Positions 40,548 through 49,766 are shown, numbered from the stretch's first letter. The stretch: DNA of 64,000 nt from Marinococcus halophilus (GCF_002265875.1 NZ_NPFA01000002.1:290647-354646), one strand, 5' to 3'. A program made the numbers and translations. The notes: generated by a model not told the origin, from the sequence alone.

Positions 40548-41801
40548 ATGAATGCTGAAATTATCGCAGTAGGGACAGAGCTCTTGCTGGGCCAGATTGC
40601 CAACACAAACGGCCAGTATTTATCAAAGGAACTAGCTTCTCTCGGGGTGAATGTGTACCGCCACACCGTGGTGGGGGATAATGAAACCCGGATGCAAGAA
40701 GCCGTCGGAGAAGCCTCCGAACGGGCGGATATCGTCATACTGACCGGCGGCCTGGGGCCGACGCAGGACGATATTACCAAAGACGTGATAGCAGACTTTA
40801 CCGGCCGGAAGCTGCTCGTGCACGAAGCGTCAGCGCAAAAAATCAAGGATTACTACAACCGGACGGGCCGGGCAATGCCGGCGTCCAATATGCGTCAGGC
40901 ACACTACGCTGAGAACAGCACGGTATTTTTTAACCAGAACGGCATGGCGTGCGGTATGGCGGTTGAAGAAGGCGGCACGCATTACATTTTAATACCGGGG
41001 CCTCCCCGGGAAATGAAGTCCATGTACAAGTATGACGTCGAGCCTTACGTGGCAGCACTTGCCGGAAGCGGCAGGCTTGTGTCGTCCCGGGTGCTCCGTT
41101 TTTACGGCATCGGGGAATCCTCGCTCGAAGAGGAGCTGCAGGATTTGATTGAAGCCCAGACGAACCCGACGATTGCTCCGCTGGCCGGGGACGGGGAAGT
41201 CACGCTCCGGCTGACGGCGGCGGCTGCGACTGCAGATGAAGCGCTGCAGATGATCGCAGGCGTGGAAGAACAGGTGCAAAGGCGCGTCGGGGAGCATTTT
41301 TACGGCTACGATGACGATTCGGTCTTTAACCATACGGTGAATGTGCTGAAAGAGCGCTCCCAGACGATCGCTTCAGCGGAAAGCCTGACCGGCGGCTGGT
41401 TTGCAAAATCCATCGTGGACGTGCCGGGGGCGTCAAGCGTATTTCAGGGGTCCGTCACGACGTATTCCAAAGCGGCCAAGCAGCACATTCTTGGCATTGA
41501 CCGGCCGCTTCTCGAACAGGATGGCGCCGTGAGTGCCGCCTGTGCAGAAGCGATGGCCGAAAAGGTGAAAGAAAAATTCAATACCGACATTGGTATTTCA
41601 TTTACCGGTGTCGCTGGGCCGGACCGCGATGAAGGTAAAGAGCCCGGGCTTGTCTGGATCGGGGTTTCCGGTCCGCACGGAACGATCTCAAAGCAAATTC
41701 ACATCGCCGGCACCAGGGATCGTGTCCGCTTTATGGCTTTATATGAAGGGTGCCGATTGTTATGGAAAGAAAAGGTGGTAGAAAATGACAACATTCAATG
41801 A
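40548..41801 (+). CDS. cinA: CinA, competence-associated NMN amidohydrolase family
   Basis: 417 residues. The N-terminal molybdopterin-binding-like domain has VGTELLLGQIANTNGQYLS and TGGLGPTQDDITKDV. The C-terminal CinA domain (about 255-415) has SAESLTGGWFAKSIVDVPGA and ISFTGVAGP. The C-terminal domain deamidates nicotinamide mononucleotide in characterised members; CinA also accompanies RecA in competent cells. CGGAGG precedes the ATG. The last 17 bases overlap a helicase gene rather than being followed directly by recA. Confidence 0.95.
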   Translation: MNAEIIAVGTELLLGQIANTNGQYLSKELASLGVNVYRHTVVGDNETRMQEAVGEASERADIVILTGGLGPTQDDITKDVIADFTGRKLLVHEASAQKIKDYYNRTGRAMPASNMRQAHYAENSTVFFNQNGMACGMAVEEGGTHYILIPGPPREMKSMYKYDVEPYVAALAGSGRLVSSRVLRFYGIGESSLEEELQDLIEAQTNPTIAPLAGDGEVTLRLTAAAATADEALQMIAGVEEQVQRRVGEHFYGYDDDSVFNHTVNVLKERSQTIASAESLTGGWFAKSIVDVPGASSVFQGSVTTYSKAAKQHILGIDRPLLEQDGAVSAACAEAMAEKVKEKFNTDIGISFTGVAGPDRDEGKEPGLVWIGVSGPHGTISKQIHIAGTRDRVRFMALYEGCRLLWKEKVVENDNIQ

Positions 41802-43392
41802 TTTTCAAATGAAAGACGAAATTAAACAGGCTGTACGGGAAATGGGCTTTGAAGAGCCGTCCCCGGTACAGGAAAAAGCAATTCCCGATGCTCTTGAACA
41901 GAAGGATTTGATCGGACAGGCACAAACCGGTACCGGTAAAACAGCAGCGTTTGGCATACCGATTTTAAATAAGGTAACCGAGGAGCCGCACGTGCAGGCT
42001 ATTATCATTACTCCGACCCGCGAGCTTGCCATTCAGGTTTCCTCGGAAATCCAGAAGCTCTCCAAGCATTTAAATGTCCGTTCGCTGCCGATTTACGGGG
42101 GCCAGTCGATCGGGCACCAGATTAAAGCGCTCAAGCAGGGCGTGCAGATTGTGATTGGTACGCCGGGGCGGGTGCAGGATCATCTGCGCCGCAAAACGCT
42201 GCACCTCGACAAAGTAAATACCGTCGTGCTCGACGAAGCGGACGAAATGCTCGACATGGGCTTTGTGGAGGACATTGAGGCGATCCTGAAACAGGTGAAC
42301 GTCGACCGGCAGACGCTGCTGTTTTCGGCGACGATGCCGCCGGCAATCCGCAAGCTGTCGAAAAAATATATGGTGGACCCGGTCACGGTCTCCATCAACA
42401 AAAGCGAAGTGACGGCACCAAACATCGAGCAGTCGTACTTTAAAGTGCTCGAGCGCAACAAGCAGGACTCTCTCTGCCGGATTCTTGACGCACGCGACCC
42501 GGACCTCGGCATTATTTTCTGCCGGACGAAAAAGGGCGTAGCCGACCTGACGGAAATTCTGCAGGCAAGAGGCTACCTCGCAGACGGCCTGCACGGCGAC
42601 CTCACCCAGCAGCACCGCGATGCGGTTATGAAGAAATTCCGCGACGCGTCGATTGAATTCCTGGTGGCGACAGACGTCGCGGCGCGCGGCATTGACGTAC
42701 AGAACGTCACCCACGTGATCAACTACGACATTCCGCAGGACCCGGAAAGCTACGTGCACCGCATCGGCCGTACAGGCAGAGCCGGACGCAAAGGCGAAGC
42801 GCTGACGCTTGTAACGCCGCGCGAAATGAAGCATCTGCGTTCGATCGAGTCGGAAATCAAGATGTATATCCCGTCGCACCGGGTGCCGACCATCGAAGAA
42901 GTGGTGGAGAAGCAGCAGGAAGCATGGAAGCGCCAGATTGCCTCCCAGATGGAGGAGGAGTCGGAGCTTGGCCTGTTCAATGACATCACTGAGGAACTGC
43001 TTACCGAGTACGATCCGAAGGACGTGGTCCGGGCATTAATGAAGCTGAACTTCGCCTCCACCGTCGGCGAATCCGATGAAAGCTACAGCTTTGGTGAAAC
43101 CGGCGGTGCCCGCGGCATGACAAGATTCTTTATCAATGTCGGCCGCAATGTGAACATGACGCCGAAAATATTAATCGAAGAAATTTCGAACGCTGTCGGC
43201 ATTCCCGGCAAATCGATCGGCAAAATTGATATTTTTGACAAGTTTACTTTTGTGGAAGTACCTCAGGACAGCGCTCCGTTTGTGTACGAAGCCCTTCGGC
43301 ACGCTCGCATCAACGGCACGCGCGTGAACCTCGAGCCGGCGAAGCCGCGCCCGGCCCGTCCGAGCCGGAACACGCAGCGCCAGTCCCAGTAA
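41785..43392 (+). CDS. DEAD-box RNA helicase with DbpA-type RNA-binding domain
   Basis: 535 residues. All helicase motifs are intact: AQTGTGKTAAFG (I), PTRELA (Ia), TPGR (Ib), VLDEADEML (II), FSATMP (III), IIFCRTKKG (IV), ATDVAARGIDV (V) and YVHRIGRTGRAG (VI). A 60-residue linker is followed by a DbpA-like domain (GMTRFFINVGRNVNMTP), which in DbpA/YxiN recognises rRNA. The tail is Arg/Pro/Gln-rich. It is nearest to the CshA/DeaD group. ATG at 41785 behind AAAGGTGG, overlapping cinA by 17 bases. B. subtilis has no helicase at this locus. Confidence 0.93.
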   Translation: MTTFNDFQMKDEIKQAVREMGFEEPSPVQEKAIPDALEQKDLIGQAQTGTGKTAAFGIPILNKVTEEPHVQAIIITPTRELAIQVSSEIQKLSKHLNVRSLPIYGGQSIGHQIKALKQGVQIVIGTPGRVQDHLRRKTLHLDKVNTVVLDEADEMLDMGFVEDIEAILKQVNVDRQTLLFSATMPPAIRKLSKKYMVDPVTVSINKSEVTAPNIEQSYFKVLERNKQDSLCRILDARDPDLGIIFCRTKKGVADLTEILQARGYLADGLHGDLTQQHRDAVMKKFRDASIEFLVATDVAARGIDVQNVTHVINYDIPQDPESYVHRIGRTGRAGRKGEALTLVTPREMKHLRSIESEIKMYIPSHRVPTIEEVVEKQQEAWKRQIASQMEEESELGLFNDITEELLTEYDPKDVVRALMKLNFASTVGESDESYSFGETGGARGMTRFFINVGRNVNMTPKILIEEISNAVGIPGKSIGKIDIFDKFTFVEVPQDSAPFVYEALRHARINGTRVNLEPAKPRPARPSRNTQRQSQ

Positions 43393-43399
43393 TCCGTTC

Positions 43400-43434
43400 G
43401 CTCTTCAGCGGCAGCCGCCGTTGAAGAGCTTTTT
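43400..43434 (+). terminator. Terminator after the helicase gene
   Basis: GCTCTTCAGCGGC pairs with GCCGTTGAAGAGC (one wobble) around AGCC and is followed by six T. Confidence 0.95.
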
Positions 43435-43474
43435 TAACCTCGTGCCTTTGATGGAGAAATCGGGAAATAAAACA

Positions 43475-43488
43475 CGAATAAATGTTCG
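43475..43488 (+). promoter_or_regulatory. LexA (DinR) operator of recA
   Basis: CGAATAAATGTTCG fits the Bacillus SOS box (CGAAC-N4-GTTCG) with one change per consensus arm; the B. subtilis recA box likewise begins CGAAT. It ends 9 bases before the minus-35 box, where bound LexA would block polymerase. Confidence 0.85.
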
Positions 43489-43496
43489 CGTATCTG

Positions 43497-43525
43497 TTGG
43501 CAAATCGAATAAAAAAAGATATAAT
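43497..43525 (+). promoter_or_regulatory. Sigma-A promoter of recA
   Basis: TTGGCA (43497-43502), exactly 17 bases, then a perfect TATAAT (43520-43525). The transcript would carry a leader of about 110 bases containing a CTCTTC/GAAGAG hairpin (43586-43602). Confidence 0.88.
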
Positions 43526-43643
43526 ATAGAAAGCAGGAAAACAGCGGGGACGCTTCCTGAATAACAGCAGGCATGTATGGATATGCTCTTCGTGGGGAAG
43601 AGGGTGTCCGTTTAATAGTATATATCCTTGAAGGAGAGATAAG

Positions 43644-44729
43644 ATGAGCGAAAGAAAAGCCGCATTGGATCAAGCACTGAGCCGCATCGAAAAACAGTTT
43701 GGTAAAGGGTCGATCATGAAACTCGGAGACCAGACCGACCGCCGCATTTCCACCATTTCCTCCGGCGCTCTCGCCGTAGATATTGCCCTCGGGGTCGGCG
43801 GTTATCCGCGCGGACGTGTCGTGGAAATTTACGGGCCGGAATCCTCCGGTAAAACGACAGTTGCCCTGCATTCGATCGCCGCTGCCCAGCGCGACGGCGG
43901 CACGGCGGCATTTATCGACGCGGAGCACGCCCTCGACCCGAGCTATGCGCGGGCGCTTGGCGTCAACATTGATGAACTGATCCTTTCCCAGCCCGACACC
44001 GGCGAGCAGGCGCTTGAAATTGCTGAAGCCCTCGTACGAAGCGGTGCCATTGACATTCTCGTTATTGATTCCGTCGCAGCACTCGTACCTAAAGCAGAAA
44101 TTGAAGGCGAAATGGGCGACAGCCACGTCGGCCTCCAGGCGCGTTTAATGTCCCAGGCACTGCGTAAGCTTTCCGGGGCAATCAGTAAATCGAACGCGAT
44201 CGCGATGTTTATCAACCAGATCCGTGAGAAGGTCGGCGTCATGTTCGGCAGCCCGGAAACGACTCCCGGCGGCCGTGCGCTGAAATTCTACTCCTCGGTG
44301 CGGCTTGAAGTGCGCCGGGCGGAAACCCTCAAGCAGGGCAACGAAATGGTCGGTAACAAAACGAGAATCAAAGTGGTGAAAAACAAAGTAGCACCGCCAT
44401 TCCGCCAGGCAGAAGTAGACATCATGTACGGCGAAGGCATCTCGCGGGAAGGCTCGATCCTTGATATCGGCGCCGAGCTCGATATTGTGCTCAAGAGCGG
44501 CGCATGGTATTCCTACGAAGGCGAACGCCTTGGTCAGGGACGGGAAAACTCGAAGCAGTTCCTGAAAGAAAATGAAGCCACGGCCGCAGCGATTGAACGG
44601 AAAATCCGCGACCACTACAAGCTTGATGATATCCAGGCCGAACCGGACGAGGCGGAGGAAGAACCGGAAGCTCCGCATGAATCCAGCCTGCTTGCCGAAG
44701 AAGAAGAAACAGCAGATACGAACCGTTAA
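43644..44729 (+). CDS. recA: Recombinase A
   Basis: 361 residues, slightly longer than the 348 of B. subtilis because of an acidic tail. RecA coats single-stranded DNA, exchanges strands and triggers LexA cleavage. Walker A is [12 protein letters not shown] near 66-73. Walker B is [12 protein letters not shown]. The DNA-binding loop region contains [20 protein letters not shown] (core quoted). GAAGGAGAG precedes the ATG. The last 40 residues are more than half Glu and Asp, which modulates RecA loading in other species. Confidence 0.98.
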   Translation: MSERKAALDQALSRIEKQFGKGSIMKLGDQTDRRISTISSGALAVDIALGVGGYPRGRVVEIYGPESSGKTTVALHSIAAAQRDGGTAAFIDAEHALDPSYARALGVNIDELILSQPDTGEQALEIAEALVRSGAIDILVIDSVAALVPKAEIEGEMGDSHVGLQARLMSQALRKLSGAISKSNAIAMFINQIREKVGVMFGSPETTPGGRALKFYSSVRLEVRRAETLKQGNEMVGNKTRIKVVKNKVAPPFRQAEVDIMYGEGISREGSILDIGAELDIVLKSGAWYSYEGERLGQGRENSKQFLKENEATAAAIERKIRDHYKLDDIQAEPDEAEEEPEAPHESSLLAEEEETADTNR

Positions 44730-44740
44730 AGCACTGCCAG

Positions 44741-44765
44741 GGCGCCGGGATTCCGGCGCCTTTTT
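44741..44765 (+). terminator. Terminator after recA
   Basis: GGCGCCGG pairs with CCGGCGCC around GATT, then TTTTT. Confidence 0.93.
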
Positions 44766-44898
44766 GTGTGGAAAAAGCGGCCGGGGAGTTAAAAATCTGC
44801 GGCCTTTGTGCCGCCAGCACGGAGCAAACGGAGGGCGGGAGATGGAGGAAAGCGGTGTCAATCCCTATAAAAACAGGGATTCCTGCCAGTGAGCTTTC
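44766..44898 (+). other. Gene-free stretch between recA and rny
   Basis: Together with the rny leader this makes 344 bases without a gene. Short open frames cross it but lack binding sites. An AATCCCT/AGGGATT hairpin lies at about 44859-44882, just before the rny promoter. I see no recognisable RNA family. Confidence 0.5.
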
Positions 44899-44927
44899 TT
44901 GACAGCGTCTTACGGTAAAGATACAAT
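44899..44927 (+). promoter_or_regulatory. Sigma-A promoter of rny
   Basis: Perfect TTGACA (44899-44904), 17-base spacer, TACAAT (44922-44927). Confidence 0.88.
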
Positions 44928-44934
44928 AAAGAAG

Positions 44935-45058
44935 TGGAACGTTTGTTTTGTTCCGCACTTCGATGAGCGTATTTATTCGCAAGCAGAACAATGCGGACAC
45001 GAAAAAGAATCATCAATGCAACTTTCGCAACAACCGAAAGTGAACAATCAGATAGCAA
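44935..45058 (+). promoter_or_regulatory. rny leader with two hairpins
   Basis: The leader of about 140 bases contains a stem between GAAC and GTTC arms (44937-44965) and a perfect 7-bp hairpin, ACTTTCG-CAACAAC-CGAAAGT (45021-45041), 18 bases before the ribosome binding site. Role unknown. Confidence 0.4.
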
Positions 45059-45073
45059 GAGGAGGTGACATGT

Positions 45074-46636
45074 ATGAACACTGCAATCATCTCCATTTTG
45101 CTTGTTATCGGTGCATTGATAGTTGGTTTGATTGGATATTTTGTCCGAAAAGCGATTGCCGAAGCGAAATTCAAAAGCGCCGAGCACGAAGCCGGCCAGA
45201 TTGTGAAAGAAGCTGAGCGGCAGGCAGAGACAATCTTAAAAGAATCGCGGTTGGAAGCTAAAGACGAAGCACATCAAATTCGGGCAGAAGCAGAGAGTAC
45301 TCTGAATGAACGAAGAAATGAAGTTCAAAAACAAGAAAACCGCTTGATGCAGAAAGAAGAGACCCTTGACCGAAAAAGTGAGACGTTGGACAAAAAGGAA
45401 GAATCCTTGGAGCGCAGAGAGGAGTCTCTCTACGAAAAACAACAACAGGTTGAGGAAAATAACAGCAAAGTGGAGGAGATTCTCGCCAAACAGCAGGAGG
45501 AACTTGAACGTGTTTCCGGCATGTCGCGGGAGGATGCGAGAGAGATGATCCGCCGCGAAACCGAACAGGAAATGGAACACGAAACGGCGCTTCTGATCAA
45601 AGAACGCACAGAAGAAGCCAAACAGGAAGCCAACAAAAAAGCGAAGAATATTTTATCCCTGGCCCTGCAGCGCTGTGCTGCTGACCATGTCGCCGAAACG
45701 ACGGTGTCTGTGGTGAACCTGCCGAACGATGAAATGAAAGGGCGGATCATCGGCCGGGAAGGACGCAACATCCGGGCGCTTGAAACGTTAACCGGTATTG
45801 ATCTTATCATTGATGATACCCCGGAAGCTGTCATTCTCTCCGGTTTCGATCCGATTCGCCGCGAGGTGGCGCGCATTGCGCTTGAACGCCTCGTGCAGGA
45901 CGGCCGCATTCATCCGGCACGCATCGAAGAAATGGTCGAAAAGGCACGCCGGGAAGTGGATGAATTTATCCGTGAATACGGCGAGGAAGCAACGTTTGAA
46001 ATGGGGATTCACGGGCTGCATCCGGACCTCATGAAGATTCTCGGACGCCTTCACTTCCGGACAAGCTACGGCCAAAATGTGCTGAAGCATTCGATGGAAG
46101 TCGCGCATTTGACTGCGCTGATGGCCGCCGAGCTCGGGGAGGACGAACAGCTGGCCCGCCGCGCCGGACTGCTTCATGACCTCGGGAAGGCCATCGATCA
46201 TGAAGTCGAAGGCAGCCACGTGGAAATCGGCGTCGAGCTTGGTAAGAAATACAAAGAGCACGAGGTCGTCATCAACAGTATTGCTTCCCACCACGGGGAT
46301 ACCGAGGCTACCTCGGTGATTGCGTCGCTCGTCGCTGCCGCAGACGCGCTGTCCGCAGCACGGCCGGGAGCACGCAGGGAAACGCTTGAAACGTACATCC
46401 GCCGCCTGGAACGGCTCGAAGAAATTTCGGAATCCTTCAAAGGGGTCGAGAAAACCTTCGCCATTCAAGCCGGACGCGAGGTACGGATCATGGTGAAGCC
46501 GGATGTGGTGGACGATCAGCTGGCACCGCAGCTGGCAAGAGATATCACAAAACGGATCGAAAGTGAACTGGATTACCCGGGCCATATCCGCGTAACGGTG
46601 ATACGGGAAACCCGGGCAGTAGATTATGCGAAATAA
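45074..46636 (+). CDS. rny: Ribonuclease Y
   Basis: 520 residues, identical in length to the B. subtilis enzyme. The start is ATG 45074 behind GAGGAGGTGA; an in-frame ATG three codons earlier is too close to that site. RNase Y is the membrane-bound endonuclease that starts mRNA decay. One membrane anchor (3-22) is followed by a long coiled coil (30-190). A KH domain has [20 protein letters not shown]. The HD domain has [13 protein letters not shown] and SHHGD. Neighbour ymdB is the usual one. Confidence 0.98.
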   Translation: MNTAIISILLVIGALIVGLIGYFVRKAIAEAKFKSAEHEAGQIVKEAERQAETILKESRLEAKDEAHQIRAEAESTLNERRNEVQKQENRLMQKEETLDRKSETLDKKEESLERREESLYEKQQQVEENNSKVEEILAKQQEELERVSGMSREDAREMIRRETEQEMEHETALLIKERTEEAKQEANKKAKNILSLALQRCAADHVAETTVSVVNLPNDEMKGRIIGREGRNIRALETLTGIDLIIDDTPEAVILSGFDPIRREVARIALERLVQDGRIHPARIEEMVEKARREVDEFIREYGEEATFEMGIHGLHPDLMKILGRLHFRTSYGQNVLKHSMEVAHLTALMAAELGEDEQLARRAGLLHDLGKAIDHEVEGSHVEIGVELGKKYKEHEVVINSIASHHGDTEATSVIASLVAAADALSAARPGARRETLETYIRRLERLEEISESFKGVEKTFAIQAGREVRIMVKPDVVDDQLAPQLARDITKRIESELDYPGHIRVTVIRETRAVDYAK

Positions 46637-46665
46637 AGCGGTGATTGCCACCGCTTTATTTTTTT
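46632..46665 (+). terminator. Terminator after rny
   Basis: AATAAAGCGGTG pairs perfectly with CACCGCTTTATT around ATTGC and runs into T; it overlaps the rny stop. Confidence 0.93.
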
Positions 46666-46699
46666 ATGCGTACACACGCGAAGAAAGGAAGTCACAGAC

Positions 46700-47497
46700 A
46701 TGAAATTTTTATTTATTGGCGACATCGTCGGTTCGCCGGGGCGGAAAATGGTGGAGGAGTACCTGCCGCGCCTGAAGCGCAGGTACCAGCCAACCGTCAC
46801 GATCATGAACGGCGAAAACGCGGCGCACGGCAAAGGCATTACCGAAAAGATCTACAAGCAGCTGCTCGAAGCTGGGGCGCAGGTCATTACGATGGGGAAC
46901 CATACGTGGGACAACAAAAACATTTTCGAATTTATTGATGACGCCAAGATGATGATCCGGCCGGCCAACTACCCGGCAGGCGTGCCTGGTGAGGGAATCA
47001 AGTACCTGCGCATCAATGACCAGGAAGTGGCGGTGATCAACCTGATCGGCCGCACATTTATGGGTAATCCGAACGACGACCCGTTCCAGAAGGCGGATGA
47101 GCTTGTCACAGAGGCCTCAGCGCGCACGAGCTTCATCTTTGTAGACTTTCACGCGGAAACAACGAGCGAAAAGCAGGCGATGGGCTGGTTTTTAAGCGGA
47201 CGGGTGAGCGCGGTGGTCGGGACCCACACCCACGTACAGACGGCCGACGACCGGATTCTCGACGGCGGGACCGCCTTTCTGTGTGACGCAGGAATGACCG
47301 GGCCGAGCGACGGCATTCTCGGCATGGAGCGCGAGGCCATCATACGAAAGTTTCAGACAAATCTTCCTACCAAGTTTGAAGTGGCCGAAGGGCGGGAACA
47401 GTTAAATGGAGTCTTTGTGAAAGCGGATCCGAAAACCGGAAAAGCGACCACAATCGAACGCATCCGTATCGACGAAGCCCACCCTTTTTTCGAGTAA
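46700..47497 (+). CDS. ymdB: YmdB, metallophosphoesterase
   Basis: 265 residues, as in B. subtilis. YmdB hydrolyses 2',3'-cyclic nucleotides and controls the choice between motility and biofilm in B. subtilis. Metal ligands are visible in FIGDIVGSPGRKM, NGENAAHGKG, MGNHTWDN, DFHAETTSEK and GTHTHVQTAD. AAAGGAAG precedes the ATG. It follows rny, whose transcript targets overlap functionally. Confidence 0.96.
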   Translation: MKFLFIGDIVGSPGRKMVEEYLPRLKRRYQPTVTIMNGENAAHGKGITEKIYKQLLEAGAQVITMGNHTWDNKNIFEFIDDAKMMIRPANYPAGVPGEGIKYLRINDQEVAVINLIGRTFMGNPNDDPFQKADELVTEASARTSFIFVDFHAETTSEKQAMGWFLSGRVSAVVGTHTHVQTADDRILDGGTAFLCDAGMTGPSDGILGMEREAIIRKFQTNLPTKFEVAEGREQLNGVFVKADPKTGKATTIERIRIDEAHPFFE

Positions 47498-47518
47498 AAA
47501 AAGAATATTTAGAAAAAA

Positions 47519-47548
47519 GCAGGAATCTGCCCCTTCTTTCATGAATTA
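47519..47548 (+). promoter_or_regulatory. Sigma-H-like promoter of spoVS
   Basis: GCAGGAATC (47519-47527), 12 bases, then CATGAATTA (47540-47548). This follows the sigma-H pattern RNAGGAWWW and RNNGAATWW with one mismatch in each box. spoVS is a known sigma-H gene in B. subtilis, which supports the call. Confidence 0.65.
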
Positions 47549-47598
47549 TGACTAATACAATGGCGTTATCATTGATCCTACGCAGGGAGGTACTAGAA

Positions 47599-47859
47599 AT
47601 GGAAGTATTAAAAGTATCCGCTAAATCCACTCCAAATTCTGTCGCAGGTGCCTTGGCCGGAGTTATTCGTGAAAAGGGGGCCGCGGAAATTCAGGCGATC
47701 GGAGCCGGCGCCATTAATCAGTCCATCAAGGCGATAGCCATCGCCAGAGGGTTTGTGGCGCCGAGCGGCATTGACCTGGTCTGCATTCCCGCTTTTACCG
47801 ATATTGAAATTGACGGCGAGGAACGTACGGCGATAAAATTGATTATTGAGCCGAGGTAA
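47599..47859 (+). CDS. spoVS: Stage V sporulation protein S
   Basis: 86 residues from ATG 47599 behind GGGAGG; length equals B. subtilis SpoVS. Alba-like fold with LKVSAKSTPNSVAGALAGVI and AIGAGAINQSIKAIAIARGF, nearly invariant in the family. It is needed for progression to stage V and also affects septation. It is also found in some non-sporulating bacteria, so its presence alone does not prove sporulation. Confidence 0.97.
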   Translation: MEVLKVSAKSTPNSVAGALAGVIREKGAAEIQAIGAGAINQSIKAIAIARGFVAPSGIDLVCIPAFTDIEIDGEERTAIKLIIEPR

Positions 47860-47875
47860 ACGTCCCCCGCCGCCT

Positions 47876-47899
47876 CCGGCAGCGCCCGGGCGCTGCCGG
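47876..47899 (+). repeat. GC-rich perfect hairpin after spoVS
   Basis: CCGGCAGCGC pairs with GCGCTGCCGG around CCGG. There is no T tract. It may stabilise the 3' end of the short spoVS mRNA. Confidence 0.6.
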
Positions 47900-47934
47900 C
47901 AATTCCATACATATCACCAGCCGGTGGTACAACG

Positions 47935-47957
47935 AGACGTCCCCGCGGCGTCTTTTT
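47935..47957 (+). terminator. Terminator after spoVS
   Basis: AGACG pairs with CGTCT around a partly pairable CCCCGCGG region, followed by TTTT. Confidence 0.6.
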
Positions 47958-47989
47958 GTATGCCGGCATACGATGAGAGGAGCATACCA

Positions 47990-49669
47990 ATGAAACAACT
48001 GATTCAAACGCTGAAACGCATCGACCGCAAGGGCTACAAAGCCTACAACGATATTAAAGGCACGCATGAGTTTTCGGACTTCCGGCTGCACATGGACCAC
48101 GTGCAGGCGGACCCGTTTGCCAGCCCCTCCCGTGCCCGGGTGACGCTTTCGAGAAAAGCGCTCGAGCTCGGCCCGGAGGTTGAAGAAAGCGACGCGCGCC
48201 GGGTGGCGGCCATCGACTTTTTCGCCCTTGCCATGCAGGAGGAGCTCCACAAGCAGAAGGGCAAGCCGGGCATTATTATCGACGGCCCCGGCCAAGAAAT
48301 GATCGACCGGACAGCCGTGAAGCTGTCGAAGGATCATCTTGAAATCCGGCTGTCGATCCACCTGCCGGCCCGGGGGCGCACAATCCAGGGCCAAGAGGCG
48401 GTCGACCGGCTCACCAAACAGCTGCCGGAGGCGATTCAGCGCGCTGTCCAGCAGCATTCCAAACAAAAGCTGACAGCCCAGCTCGAGCTCGCCGACCAGC
48501 AACAGGCGGTGCGCCGCTACCTGCAGGACAACGGCTGCATCGCGTTTGTGGCCAACGGCTCGGTGCTGCCGCGTGCAAGCGGCGTCAGCAACCGCCCGAT
48601 GAGCGGCAAAGATGTAATCTCATTTCAATCGCCGAAGGAGCGCGAGGTGACGATTGAGCTTCCGCACGGAAAGCCGGTTACCGGCATGGCGGTGCCAAAG
48701 GGCGTGACGATTATTGTCGGCGGCGGCTACCACGGCAAAAGCACGCTCCTCGAAGCCATTGAGCGCGGCGTGTACAACCACCGCGCCGGCGACGGCCGTG
48801 AATTTGTGATTGCCGACCCGGGCGCGGTGAAGGTGCGTGCCGAAGACGGCCGCTCGGTCACCGGGGTCAACATCAGCCCGTTCATCGCGAACCTGCCGGC
48901 CGACAAGGACACCTCCTTTTTTACGACCGAAAACGCGAGCGGCAGCACGTCGCAGGCGGCGAACATTATGGAGGGCCTCGAGGCGGGCGCCGGAACGCTG
49001 TTGATCGATGAAGACACGAGCGCGACTAACTTTATGATCCGCGACGCCCGCATGCAGGCGCTTGTCGCCAAGCGCAAGGAGCCGATCACGCCGTTTATTG
49101 ATAAAGTGCGCGCCCTCTATGACGACGAAGGCATTTCCACCATTCTTGTCGTCGGCGGAGCAGGAGATTATTTTGACGTGGCGGATTATGTTATCATGCT
49201 TGAAGAGTACGTGCCGTACGACGTGACCGAAGAAGCGCGCCGGATTGCCGGCGAGCACCCGACCAACCGGGCGAAGGAAGCCGGGGAAGCTTTTGGGGCC
49301 TTAACGGGCCGGCGCATTGCGGTCCACCGCTTTGACGCCCGTAAAGGCAAAAAGGAAAAGGTGAGCGGCAAGGGCCGCCAGACGGTCATGTACGGAACGG
49401 AAACCATCGACCTGAGCGCGGTCGAGCAGCTGATCACCGGCAGCCAGACGAATGCGATTGCCGAGGCCATCCGGCACGCGAGCAGGCAGTTCCAAAAGCC
49501 GGCGCCGCTTCCGGAGGTGCTCGACTACATCGAGCAGACGATCGACGAGCAGTCGCTTGACGGCCTGTCGCCGTTTAAAAACCAGCACCCGGGCGATTTT
49601 GCGCGCCCGCGCCGGTTTGAAATCGCGGCGGCCATCAACCGCTACCGTCCGCTCCGGGTCGAACGGTGA
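47990..49669 (+). CDS. ABC_ATPase family protein (COG3044) of unknown function
   Basis: 559 residues from ATG 47990 behind GAGAGGAGC; the open frame upstream crosses the terminator and is not used. The family is the stand-alone ATPase of the ABC class (PF09818). An N-terminal RNA-cleft-like domain precedes the nucleotide-binding core with Walker A IIVGGGYHGKSTLLEAI near 243, an FFTTENASGSTSQAANIMEG signature-like segment, and Walker B TLLIDEDTSATNFMIRDARM. A C-terminal accessory part ends the protein. No membrane segment or transporter partner is present, so it is not an importer or exporter. A trypanosome relative works in RNA editing, which hints at RNA binding. It replaces tdh-kbl at this locus. 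Confidence 0.88.
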   Translation: MKQLIQTLKRIDRKGYKAYNDIKGTHEFSDFRLHMDHVQADPFASPSRARVTLSRKALELGPEVEESDARRVAAIDFFALAMQEELHKQKGKPGIIIDGPGQEMIDRTAVKLSKDHLEIRLSIHLPARGRTIQGQEAVDRLTKQLPEAIQRAVQQHSKQKLTAQLELADQQQAVRRYLQDNGCIAFVANGSVLPRASGVSNRPMSGKDVISFQSPKEREVTIELPHGKPVTGMAVPKGVTIIVGGGYHGKSTLLEAIERGVYNHRAGDGREFVIADPGAVKVRAEDGRSVTGVNISPFIANLPADKDTSFFTTENASGSTSQAANIMEGLEAGAGTLLIDEDTSATNFMIRDARMQALVAKRKEPITPFIDKVRALYDDEGISTILVVGGAGDYFDVADYVIMLEEYVPYDVTEEARRIAGEHPTNRAKEAGEAFGALTGRRIAVHRFDARKGKKEKVSGKGRQTVMYGTETIDLSAVEQLITGSQTNAIAEAIRHASRQFQKPAPLPEVLDYIEQTIDEQSLDGLSPFKNQHPGDFARPRRFEIAAAINRYRPLRVER

Positions 49670-49698
49670 TTGAGTTTTGCCGGTTTTCGGCTTATAAT
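49670..49698 (+). promoter_or_regulatory. Sigma-A promoter of miaB-ricA
   Basis: TTGAGT (49670-49675), 17-base spacer, perfect TATAAT (49693-49698). The leader contains a CGGGCGG/CCGCCCG hairpin (49724-49740) before the binding site. Confidence 0.8.
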
Positions 49699-49766
49699 AT
49701 GAAGCGACGATAAAAAAATTGCGGGCGGCACGTCCGCCCGTACCTATAGAGAAGGGAGAGACCACC

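Noticed and set aside
44572..45216. Two open frames across the recA-rny gap
   Set aside because: They cross the recA terminator and rny promoter, overlap coding ends in another frame and lack binding sites.
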